Source: a bacterium (GTDB taxonomy: Bacteria; Krumholzibacteriota; Krumholzibacteriia; LZORAL124-64-63). Taken from it: a DNA stretch of 5,054 nucleotides. Numbering within the stretch: position 1 is the stretch's first letter; the number at the start of each line of letters is the position of its first letter. A program made the translations under genes and the position numbers. A model generated the notes under the pieces. It was not told where the DNA came from. It worked only from the letters and a program-made list of their open reading frames with translations, and ran no database searches. The DNA lies in the NCBI GenBank assembly GCA_030591105.1, contig JAUVBS010000190.1:1-5054 (forward strand), read 5' to 3'. Shown piece after piece: positions 1 to 5,054 of the stretch.

Positions 1-2434
1 CGATGAAAGGGCTGCCGGGCGACGATGCGACCATATCAATACCGCCGCCGGTCAAATAGAGCGTCAAATCGCTCTGGTCGGCCTGTGCGGTCACCGTGCC
101 TTCGATGAACGGGGTCAACGCGCCGACGAGACCGATGGTCACGACCTCGGCCGTGATGCTCGGATCGGACAGCGGCGTCGCGCCGGTGACCGGTAGCGGT
201 TCGGTGAAGATGTTGTAGGTGGCGCCCGACTCACGGCCGCGCACCGTCAGCACCTCGCCGTACTCGGGTACAATGGTGATCGTCACCTGGCCACTGGTGT
301 TCGTCACCGCTTCGAGGCCGTCCACACCGTACCCCTCGACGTAGATCGCCACATCGGCCATACCCGTACCGTCGTCCGGATCGGTGACCGTCACGGTCAC
401 GTCGGTCGCTTCACCGACCGGTACGGTCGCCGGTTCGATGGCGATGTCGGCCGGGACAATGGCCAGCAATGTCTCCGCGTAGGTCTGCTGGTTGTAACCG
501 AAGACGGTCAGTTGAACTTCACCAACTGTCTCGACTGGGTTGACCAGCTCGATATCGACGTGGCCGCCCGCGTCGGTCACCCCGACGCCATGCAGCACAC
601 CGTCACCGTAGAGCGCACAGGTCACACCGGGCAGACCGGTATCGACGCTGAAATACTCAGCGAACAACGGTACGACCGGAGCGTGGACGACCGTCAACTC
701 GTTGGGCGTGTCGGTGCGGACCTGCAGTGAGCAGTCACCGAAGATGTTGTACTGCTCCACCAGTTGGGTACCGGTACCACCGGGGTACTCGTCGAGGACC
801 TTCATGATGCCGTAGAAACAGATCGCGCCGATTTCGTTGGCCTCACCCGCCACCAGCACATCGATGGCCTCGGCCTGCATCACACACGGTGGGACCCACG
901 GGGTGCTGGTCGATGCGGAGTACATGGCGACGGCCCCGTGCGGTTGATCGGGGGTGCCGACACGCAGCCACGCCTCGGCGAAGCACTCGTCGTTGGAGAA
1001 GTCGCCGTTGGAGCAGGAGACGTCCAGAATCCACGGCTGAGCCCAACCGTTGGTCAGGGCATAGACGTTGCCGATGTTAAACGGCGGGTTCGACCATGAG
1101 ACACCGGAACCGTGGCCGATGTAATTGATCAGGCTGCGGCCGTCGTTCACCGCGGCGGTGATGTGAGCGGCGGTTGCCGAGGGTTGGTAGATCTGATCGA
1201 CATCGGTGAAGGTGTAACCGAGCAGGTCGTCGCGTAGCCAGTTGGCACGCTCGTAGTCGGGCGGAGATCCCTCGTTACTCGCCAGGCCGGTTGCCATGTG
1301 ATACCAGTCGCCGCCGGCATCGGGCTGCTTTTCGTAGCGGATGAATTTGTTGATCTGCTTCTGGATGTCGATCGGGTTGGAGCCCGAGATCCGCGAGATG
1401 AAGAAATCGGGATAGAGGTCGCTACCCTCGACCATGGCGTAACGCGTGTCGTCGTCGGCACCCTCGTTGGTGCCGGAATAACACGGCAGCTGCGGCCGAT
1501 CGCCGACCAGGACGACATAGGTCAACCCATTATCGGAGAAATAGCGCTCGTTGATGGCCGTCTGGATACCGGCTACCGTGCCGCCGCAGCTGCTCGTCGT
1601 GATCAGCTCGACAGCCATGCCGCGCTGACTCTTCCACTCGACGAACGGGGCAATCGTACCCACGAACGCGTCGTAGCAGACGATCAGGAGCGGACCGCCG
1701 GTGGCGATCGGTTGGTACTTGGCGCCGCCGTCGTAGTTGACGAACCCGTGGTTGTAGATGCCAGCGAATTGCGGATCGATGCCGGCGCGTTCGATGCGCT
1801 GCTTGGCGTTGACGCCGCCGGCACCGCTGGTCTGGACCTCGACGGTCAAGCTGCGCAAAGCGAGCAGGACACCGCGCGTCGCATCCCAGCGCAGCGCGTT
1901 GACCCGCACATTCACACCGCGCCAGTCACGCACGATGTACGGCTGGCCCAACTCGATCTCCGTGGCGGGGAACACACCACCGGCGCGGTAGATATCCTCG
2001 AACACGTACGGCACCGTGGCCGGATCGACGGTACGTAGGATAACGCCCTTGGACGGGACGACCGGTGTGGTGTCGATCTCGATCCATTCGCTGGTGACGA
2101 TTCGCGCCGAAACTGAGCCCTCGTCGGCGATGATCAGTTTCACCGTTACGTACGGTAGCTGGGGCAGACCGCGTTCGAGACGTTGCACGTGTCCGGGCAG
2201 CATCACCTTGGCATAACTCTGGCCCTCGATGGCGACCGCGTCGGTCTCGAAGCCAGGCACTATTATCTCGACAGCCACGGTGCGGTCGTCTTGAGCAACG
2301 GTACGCACGACCGGTTGGCCCGGCGACGCGCCGTCGATGCTCACCCAAACGGCCTGAGCGGTCGTCGTTCCCCACAGCACTGCGCCGATGCAGAGCGTTA
2401 CGCGCAAAATATTCGTCATTACCATCCGTGTCAT
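1..2434 (-). CDS. Secreted gingipain-like cysteine peptidase (family C25), 3' end beyond the window
   Basis: This is a predicted extracellular or cell-surface endopeptidase of clan CD, family C25; 811 residues are visible and the frame is still open at the left edge. The start ATG at 2434 has GGGAGG 5 nt upstream. Residues 1-28 form a signal peptide: a short basic n-region, a hydrophobic core VTLCIGAVLWG, and an AQA cleavage site at 26-28. Residues about 29-245 are a beta-rich segment in the place of the C25 propeptide. The catalytic domain covers about 246-560. It contains LVGDRPQLP (near 309-317), YPDFFISRIS, the catalytic His441 in NYIGHGS, and the catalytic Cys474 in DVSCSNGDF. Residues about 576-660 resemble the gingipain Ig-like domain (LTVFGYN near 642-648). 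They are followed by a second Ig-like unit (about 661-750) and the start of another segment. Family membership is firm. The true substrate and the secretion route are inference. A type IX secretion signal, if present, would lie in the missing C-terminus. Confidence 0.93.
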   Translation of the reverse strand, partial: MTRMVMTNILRVTLCIGAVLWGTTTAQAVWVSIDGASPGQPVVRTVAQDDRTVAVEIIVPGFETDAVAIEGQSYAKVMLPGHVQRLERGLPQLPYVTVKLIIADEGSVSARIVTSEWIEIDTTPVVPSKGVILRTVDPATVPYVFEDIYRAGGVFPATEIELGQPYIVRDWRGVNVRVNALRWDATRGVLLALRSLTVEVQTSGAGGVNAKQRIERAGIDPQFAGIYNHGFVNYDGGAKYQPIATGGPLLIVCYDAFVGTIAPFVEWKSQRGMAVELITTSSCGGTVAGIQTAINERYFSDNGLTYVVLVGDRPQLPCYSGTNEGADDDTRYAMVEGSDLYPDFFISRISGSNPIDIQKQINKFIRYEKQPDAGGDWYHMATGLASNEGSPPDYERANWLRDDLLGYTFTDVDQIYQPSATAAHITAAVNDGRSLINYIGHGSGVSWSNPPFNIGNVYALTNGWAQPWILDVSCSNGDFSNDECFAEAWLRVGTPDQPHGAVAMYSASTSTPWVPPCVMQAEAIDVLVAGEANEIGAICFYGIMKVLDEYPGGTGTQLVEQYNIFGDCSLQVRTDTPNELTVVHAPVVPLFAEYFSVDTGLPGVTCALYGDGVLHGVGVTDAGGHVDIELVNPVETVGEVQLTVFGYNQQTYAETLLAIVPADIAIEPATVPVGEATDVTVTVTDPDDGTGMADVAIYVEGYGVDGLEAVTNTSGQVTITIVPEYGEVLTVRGRESGATYNIFTEPLPVTGATPLSDPSITAEVVTIGLVGALTPFIEGTVTAQADQSDLTLYLTGGGIDMVASSPGSPFI

Positions 2435-2439
2435 CGTAT

Positions 2440-2445
2440 CCTCCC
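2440..2445 (-). promoter_or_regulatory. Ribosome binding site of the C25 peptidase
   Basis: GGGAGG lies 5 nt before the ATG at 2434. Two later in-frame ATGs (residues 4 and 6) are 14 nt or more from it, so the first ATG is the better start. Confidence 0.75.
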
Positions 2446-2488
2446 GACTTGGCTCGATCACAACTACCCACCATGGCGGCAACATACA

Positions 2489-2518
2489 ATCTTACCATCC
2501 GGCGGACACCGCAGGCAA
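2489..2518 (-). promoter_or_regulatory. Candidate sigma70-type promoter for the C25 peptidase
   Basis: On the minus strand, TTGCCT (2518-2513) and TAAGAT (2494-2489) are separated by 18 nt. Each matches 4 of 6 consensus bases. This would put transcription start about 45-50 nt before the ATG. The match is modest and the organism's sigma preferences are unknown, so this is only a candidate. Confidence 0.3.
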
Positions 2519-2679
2519 TACGGACCCACGCCACAACGGATAGCCACACCTCAGACCGCGCACTGGCAGCTGATACCCCCTTTTTAAAACCGCTTAATCC
2601 CGTGCCGCGCGCAGAGCTAGTCCGGACGCAGCAAAGCGCTCAGCCGACGGGGAACGATGATCTCTGGCGATTAACATGA

Positions 2680-2704
2680 GAGGGCGGCCGCTCGGGCCGC
2701 CCTC
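2680..2704 (-). terminator. GC-rich hairpin, probable terminator of the lipoprotein gene
   Basis: A perfect 10-bp inverted repeat (GAGGGCGGCC at 2680-2689 and GGCCGCCCTC at 2695-2704) encloses a 5-nt loop. It sits 35 nt after the lipoprotein stop codon at 2740. The bases that follow on the minus strand (TCATGTTAAT) are only moderately U-rich, so it may be a weak intrinsic terminator or an RNA-stabilising 3' stem. Confidence 0.65.
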
Positions 2705-2739
2705 CTGGAAAGTTCACGAAATCGTTACAATATCACGCC

Positions 2740-3912
2740 TTACTGCATGATCGCGTCGTTGTCGCCGCAGTCAGTCGCCCAGCGGCCCTCGTAGAATCCA
2801 CCTGGAGTGACCGGTAGGTGATACGCGCGGCCGCGCAGGAAACCGTCGATCTGACCGGACGCGGATGCCCACTCGCCGCGAAAACTGGCCCAGCTATTTT
2901 CCTCAGCGGACGGTTCCCAGGTGCCTCGTAAAAAGCCCCTGAAACGACCGAGGCGGTCGATGTACTTGCCGAAGAATACACGCGTCCCTTCGGCGTTGAT
3001 ACCGTACGCCCCGCGCATGTAGCCACGCAGGTGTCCGTGCCCCGCCAGCCAGCGACCGCGGAACCGACCCCGAACACCATTCGTATCGATGGCGGCCTCT
3101 TCAGGCGTGAGAGGAGCCCACCGTCCGGAGAGAAAGCCAACCGGACAGGCGTTCAATTCGGCGAGGGAAAAGCCGTTGAAGTGGGCGCCGTTACCGACGG
3201 GCGCCACCTCGAATACTTCGTCCAGTTCGGGCAGCTCCGTCACCAGGAACGTCTGCGTCAAGGGGCCGGTCTCGAAGTGCAAATAGTTCGGCTCGATCGG
3301 ATCATCCTGCCCGCCTTGCGGAGGTTCGATGATCTCGAGCACCAGACCGTCGAAGTGCCGGCCGGTGTGTGAGACGAAAGCCACCGTTTGGGGATCCAGA
3401 CGCGGACGGACGATATGGTCGAACGGTCGCTCGAAACGGATCACCCGGCGGATGATCACGATACCGCGGTCGACGCGGATCTGGCCGGTCCAGTCCAGCA
3501 ACGCGCCAACGTCGTCGTCGTTACCGCTGCTGTCGACCGGGCCGTCGAGCATGCCCCATTTCACCCGCAGGAACGTAAAGCGCGGCCGGTCCGGATCGCC
3601 GGGATCGCCAGGTTCCTGACCGGCGGCGCGCAAAGCGGCAACCTGTTCGGCAATGGCCGGATCTTCGAGTAGAGGATCGTCCACCTCACCTGCGTCGTCG
3701 TCCAGCCCAGCCATCATCAGCGACGGATCGCCGAACGCCTCGTCTTCGTCGGTGGCGGTCAGACCGCCGAATTCAGCGTCCATATCGATCTGATCGTAGT
3801 CGTCGATGCCGATCCCGCTGGTAACGGCCGGGTCGCTGCTGTCCGCGCAGCCGGCCAACGCAATGGCCATGGCCAGAGCCAGACCAACCGCGGTTAGTAC
3901 TTGTGTCTTCAT
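2740..3912 (-). CDS. Lipoprotein with C-terminal glycine/arginine/aromatic repeats, function unknown
   Basis: This is a 390-residue predicted lipoprotein, and I do not recognise its family. The signal sequence MKTQVLTAVGLALAMAIA runs into the lipobox LAGC, with Cys22 as the lipidated residue. Residue 23 is Ala, so there is no Asp at +2, the inner-membrane retention signal known from E. coli. Residues 36-83 form an acidic, probably disordered linker. Residues about 111-225 look like a beta-rich domain (FTFLRVKWG, DWTGQIRVDRG, IRFERPFDHIV, VSHTGRHFDGLVLEI). Residues 258-378 hold about seven short repeats of the type G-x-(F/L)-R-G-x-(W/Y). Four cysteines are present: 22, 256, 382 and one fewer than needed for obvious pairing beyond 256-382 is not seen, so at most one disulfide is suggested. 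The open frame extends 33 codons upstream to 4011, but ATG 3912 is chosen because GGGAGG lies 7 nt before it and the signal peptide starts there. It is probably its own transcription unit, between two terminator-like hairpins. Confidence 0.9.
   Translation of the reverse strand: MKTQVLTAVGLALAMAIALAGCADSSDPAVTSGIGIDDYDQIDMDAEFGGLTATDEDEAFGDPSLMMAGLDDDAGEVDDPLLEDPAIAEQVAALRAAGQEPGDPGDPDRPRFTFLRVKWGMLDGPVDSSGNDDDVGALLDWTGQIRVDRGIVIIRRVIRFERPFDHIVRPRLDPQTVAFVSHTGRHFDGLVLEIIEPPQGGQDDPIEPNYLHFETGPLTQTFLVTELPELDEVFEVAPVGNGAHFNGFSLAELNACPVGFLSGRWAPLTPEEAAIDTNGVRGRFRGRWLAGHGHLRGYMRGAYGINAEGTRVFFGKYIDRLGRFRGFLRGTWEPSAEENSWASFRGEWASASGQIDGFLRGRAYHLPVTPGGFYEGRWATDCGDNDAIMQ
2778..3141 (-). repeat. Protein-level repeat region of the lipoprotein
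   Basis: Residues about 258-378 contain related units: GFLSGRW (259-265), GRFRGRW (282-288), GHLRGYMRGAY (293-303), GRFRGFLRGTW (322-332), ASFRGEW (342-348), GQIDGFLRGRAY (353-364) and GGFYEGRW (371-378). They recur every 10-30 residues, with a glycine-arginine core and a terminal Trp or Tyr. The pattern suggests repeated beta-hairpins. The DNA itself is not a tandem repeat. Confidence 0.65.
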
Positions 3913-3919
3913 GATCGAA

Positions 3920-3925
3920 CCTCCC
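3920..3925 (-). promoter_or_regulatory. Ribosome binding site that decides the lipoprotein start
   Basis: GGGAGG lies 7 nt before ATG 3912. The upstream in-frame start at 4011 would add 33 residues in front of an intact lipoprotein signal peptide, so it is rejected. Confidence 0.8.
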
Positions 3926-4053
3926 GGGCTGCGCGACTGCGCGAGGCCGGTGTGCCGTGAAAGCCCGGCTAAGTCACTGACCGTCCGGACCGATGTGCGA
4001 AGAAAATGCAACGCGTCGCAACCGACCTGCCTGCAGAGCCGATGCCAATCATT

Positions 4054-4100
4054 GCACTATCTCGTAATGCATTTTACACCATCAAGTTGAGCTATAGTGC
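4054..4100. repeat. Spaced inverted repeat GCACTAT / ATAGTGC
   Basis: GCACTAT at 4054-4060 is matched by its exact reverse complement at 4094-4100, with 33 nt between. The arms flank the candidate lipoprotein promoter and an 8-bp palindrome AATGCATT (4066-4073). They could be paired operator half-sites, but 7-bp arms can arise by chance. Confidence 0.35.
4056..4085 (-). promoter_or_regulatory. Candidate promoter for the lipoprotein gene
   Basis: On the minus strand, TTGATG (4085-4080) and GATAGT (4061-4056) are 18 nt apart, each with 4 of 6 consensus bases. An alternative -10-like TAAAAT lies at 4076-4071 but has no -35 partner. The AT-rich setting inside a GC-rich gap supports a promoter in this area more than it supports either exact hexamer pair. 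Confidence 0.3.
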
Positions 4101-4287
4101 TGAAATGAGATCCGCACGGCGCCGCCCCAGAAGTGTACCGGGAGGACCACCCTCTCCCCCTACCGGTACACCGCAAAGAAGGCGCCGATTGCGCGGCAAG
4201 AGCAGCGCTTGGATCGCACTACACCGCTACCGCTACTGCCGCCGTCGGCGACCTGGTCATGATGCGGCGGTTGCTGGCGTCGGAATG

Positions 4288-4332
4288 AAAAGGCCCCCCG
4301 GGGGGTTTTCGCGATGGCCAAACCGAGGGGCC
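4288..4332 (-). terminator. Intrinsic terminator of the alr-terB unit
   Basis: On the minus strand, GGCCCCTCGG (4332-4323) pairs with CCGGGGGGCC (4301-4292). This gives 10 base pairs including one G-U wobble, directly followed by UUUU and then CAUU. It lies about 90 nt after the terB-like stop codon. A competing 12-bp C6G6 palindrome is nested in the downstream arm. The orientation of the U-tract assigns it to the minus strand. Confidence 0.85.
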
Positions 4333-4422
4333 AAGCCGATTCGGGGTGCGCAAGGCTGGTTGTCGCCATTGCCAACGGCGATTCGGCAGCGAACCAGCAG
4401 GACACATCTTTCAAGCCACGAC

Positions 4423-4878
4423 CTACAGGCCGCGTTTGACCCGTATCTTGAGCGCGATCAACTCCTCGTGGCGTAGGCCGAGCACCGACGCCAGCTTGTG
4501 CAACAAGGCGTCTTCGTGAGCCTCCAGCTGGCCATCGCTGTAGACGACCTGCCAAAACTGCTCGAGTACCGTCAGCTTCTCGCCGTGTGAATAGTGCTCG
4601 TTGATCAGGCGGGCGAACTGGTAGAGATCGGTGGCGTCGTCATACTCCTGCTGGGCGAGAGAGAGCAACCGGTCCGCTTCGGCCTCGGTGATCCCGAAAC
4701 GCTGGCGCAGCAACGAGACGATGGTGGCCCGCTCGGCGTCGCTGAATTCGTCGTCGGCGTGGGCGACTTCGAGCAGCAGCGCGCAGGTGGCCACCTGCAA
4801 CCGTGCGTCGTCCGTAGCGGCCACGGCCGGCTCCGGCGCCATGCGGTCATCGAAGAAACGTTGGATCGCTTCGATCAC
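4423..4878 (-). CDS. TerB-like (TerB/tellurite-resistance family) protein
   Basis: This is a 151-residue soluble, all-helical protein of the TerB family (DjlA/TerB-type helical domain). The family is named for tellurite resistance, but lone copies are widespread and mostly of unknown role. The domain spans about residues 25-145. Two acidic motifs show the family's internal duplication: ADDEFSDAE (41-49) and SDGQLEAHE (114-122). Asp42-Glu49 and Asp115-Glu122 have identical spacing, as expected for metal-binding sites. The N-terminus IEAIQRFFDDRM is typical of short TerB proteins. The GTG start at 4878 is chosen because AGGAG lies 7 nt upstream. A GTG two codons earlier is too close to it, and the longer frame starting at 4932 overlaps alr with no family similarity. 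It starts 2 nt after the alr stop, so the two are probably coupled. No other ter genes are visible, so tellurite resistance should not be assumed. Confidence 0.88.
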   Translation of the reverse strand: MIEAIQRFFDDRMAPEPAVAATDDARLQVATCALLLEVAHADDEFSDAERATIVSLLRQRFGITEAEADRLLSLAQQEYDDATDLYQFARLINEHYSHGEKLTVLEQFWQVVYSDGQLEAHEDALLHKLASVLGLRHEELIALKIRVKRGL

Positions 4879-4880
4879 GT

Positions 4881-5054
4881 TCACTCTCCTTCCGTCGGTA
4901 CAGTTGCCGCAGACGTCCGCTGACGTCGCCACGTGCCTTTCGGCCAGGTCAACACCTCGTACGCAATGGTACCGGCGTGCTCGGCAAGTTCTTCGACCGT
5001 GATGACCTGCTCTCCTTGCCGGCCGAGCAAGACCGCATCGTCGCCGGTTTTCAC
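4881..5054 (-). CDS. alr: Alanine racemase, C-terminal fragment
   Basis: Only the last 57 codons are present; the 5' part lies beyond the right edge. Alanine racemase is a PLP enzyme that interconverts L- and D-alanine, supplying D-Ala for peptidoglycan in the cytoplasm. The fragment shows the C-terminal beta-domain signature: GDDAVLLGRQG, then ITVEELAEHAGTIAYEVLT. Both match the conserved end of the Alr C-terminal domain closely. The tail after YEVLT (WPKGTWRRQRTSAATVPTEGE plus stop, shown here in part by its first residues WPKGTW) is longer than usual and lacks the common R-V-P-R ending. The stop TGA is at 4883-4881, and the terB-like start follows 2 nt later. Confidence 0.88.
   Translation of the reverse strand: MKTGDDAVLLGRQGEQVITVEELAEHAGTIAYEVLTWPKGTWRRQRTSAATVPTEGE
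4886..4890 (-). promoter_or_regulatory. Ribosome binding site of terB-like, inside the alr 3' end
   Basis: AGGAG lies 7 nt before GTG 4878. It sits within the last alr codons (Glu-Gly-Glu-stop), which fits translational coupling. Confidence 0.75.

Larger units (their letters stand above)
2435..2739. other. Intergenic region between the lipoprotein and C25 peptidase genes
   Basis: This stretch of about 305 bases holds the hairpin at 2680-2704, a candidate promoter at 2489-2518 and the peptidase ribosome binding site. Between about 2520 and 2675 I see no convincing gene. Plus-strand open frames here start inside the peptidase gene or lack a ribosome binding site, and their translations have no recognisable protein character. 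A short AT-rich patch with TTTTAAAA lies near 2582-2589. Confidence 0.6.
3913..4422. other. Intergenic region between terB-like and the lipoprotein gene
   Basis: This 510-bp gap holds the terB-like terminator (4288-4332), an AT-richer island at about 4050-4110 with a candidate promoter and an inverted repeat, and the lipoprotein ribosome binding site. Open frames on both strands in this region give Arg/Pro-rich translations without domains or good ribosome binding sites, and they run through the terminator. I see no gene here. Nothing specific was found in 3926-4050, 4110-4287 or 4333-4422. Confidence 0.6.

Noticed and set aside
1298..2038. Long plus-strand open frame of 246 codons
   Set aside because: It is antisense to the C25 peptidase, whose frame has a signal peptide, catalytic motifs and Ig domains. 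The translation is Asp/Arg/Val-rich with no domain character.
1926..2549. Minus-strand open frame of 207 codons overlapping the peptidase start
   Set aside because: It is a different frame of the same strand, Arg-rich and of low complexity, and conflicts with the well-supported peptidase signal peptide.
2680..2704. Hairpin considered as an operator or attachment site
   Set aside because: Its position 35 nt after a stop codon and its GC-rich short-loop form fit a transcript end better, and no integrase or second copy is visible.
3913..4011. 33-codon N-terminal extension of the lipoprotein
   Set aside because: The ribosome binding site and the signal peptide both point to ATG 3912.
4006..4476. 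Plus-strand open frame of 156 codons across the intergenic gap
   Set aside because: It crosses the minus-strand terminator and the terB-like 3' end, is Arg/Pro-rich and has no convincing ribosome binding site.
4160..4555. Minus-strand open frame of 131 codons
   Set aside because: It begins inside terB-like in another frame and runs through the terminator; there is no recognisable domain.
4879..4932. Longer N-terminus for terB-like (18 extra residues)
   Set aside because: The extension overlaps alr and does not resemble the family, while GTG 4878 has a well-placed AGGAG.

Overview
The window is GC-rich DNA, and all four genes I can support lie on the minus strand. Read in the direction of transcription (from 5054 down to 1) they are: the C-terminal end of an alanine racemase (alr), a TerB-like protein (translationally coupled to alr), a 390-residue lipoprotein of no family I recognise, and the first 811 residues of a large secreted gingipain-like cysteine peptidase (family C25) that runs off the left edge. 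No RNA gene, CRISPR array, insertion sequence or plus-strand gene could be supported. The many long plus-strand open frames are GC-rich shadows of these genes.

The organism is probably a diderm bacterium. It has an alanine racemase for peptidoglycan D-alanine, a classical lipobox lipoprotein, and a signal-peptide-bearing C25 peptidase followed by Ig-like domains. C25 peptidases with this layout are known from Bacteroidota and from several uncultured lineages near the FCB group. The high GC content fits an uncultured FCB-like or candidate-phylum bacterium better than Porphyromonas. That is inference; no marker gene in the window fixes the taxon.

Layout: 4881-5054 is the alr 3' end, and 4423-4878 is terB-like, starting 2 nt after the alr stop. 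A strong intrinsic terminator at 4288-4332 ends this unit. The 510-bp gap 3913-4422 holds that terminator and an AT-richer island (about 4050-4110) that probably carries the lipoprotein promoter. 2740-3912 is the lipoprotein, followed by a 10-bp GC-rich hairpin (2680-2704). The 305-bp gap 2435-2739 holds that hairpin and a candidate promoter for the peptidase. The region from 2434 to the left edge is the C25 peptidase.

How the genes work together: alr and terB-like form one transcription unit (cytoplasmic). The lipoprotein and the peptidase each appear to be transcribed separately, and both act outside the cytoplasm. No functional link between them is shown beyond adjacency. The most interesting items are the conservation of the gingipain dyad and a possible S1 aspartate at exact gingipain spacing, and the lipoprotein's C-terminal array of about seven G-x-(F/L)-R-G-type aromatic repeats.
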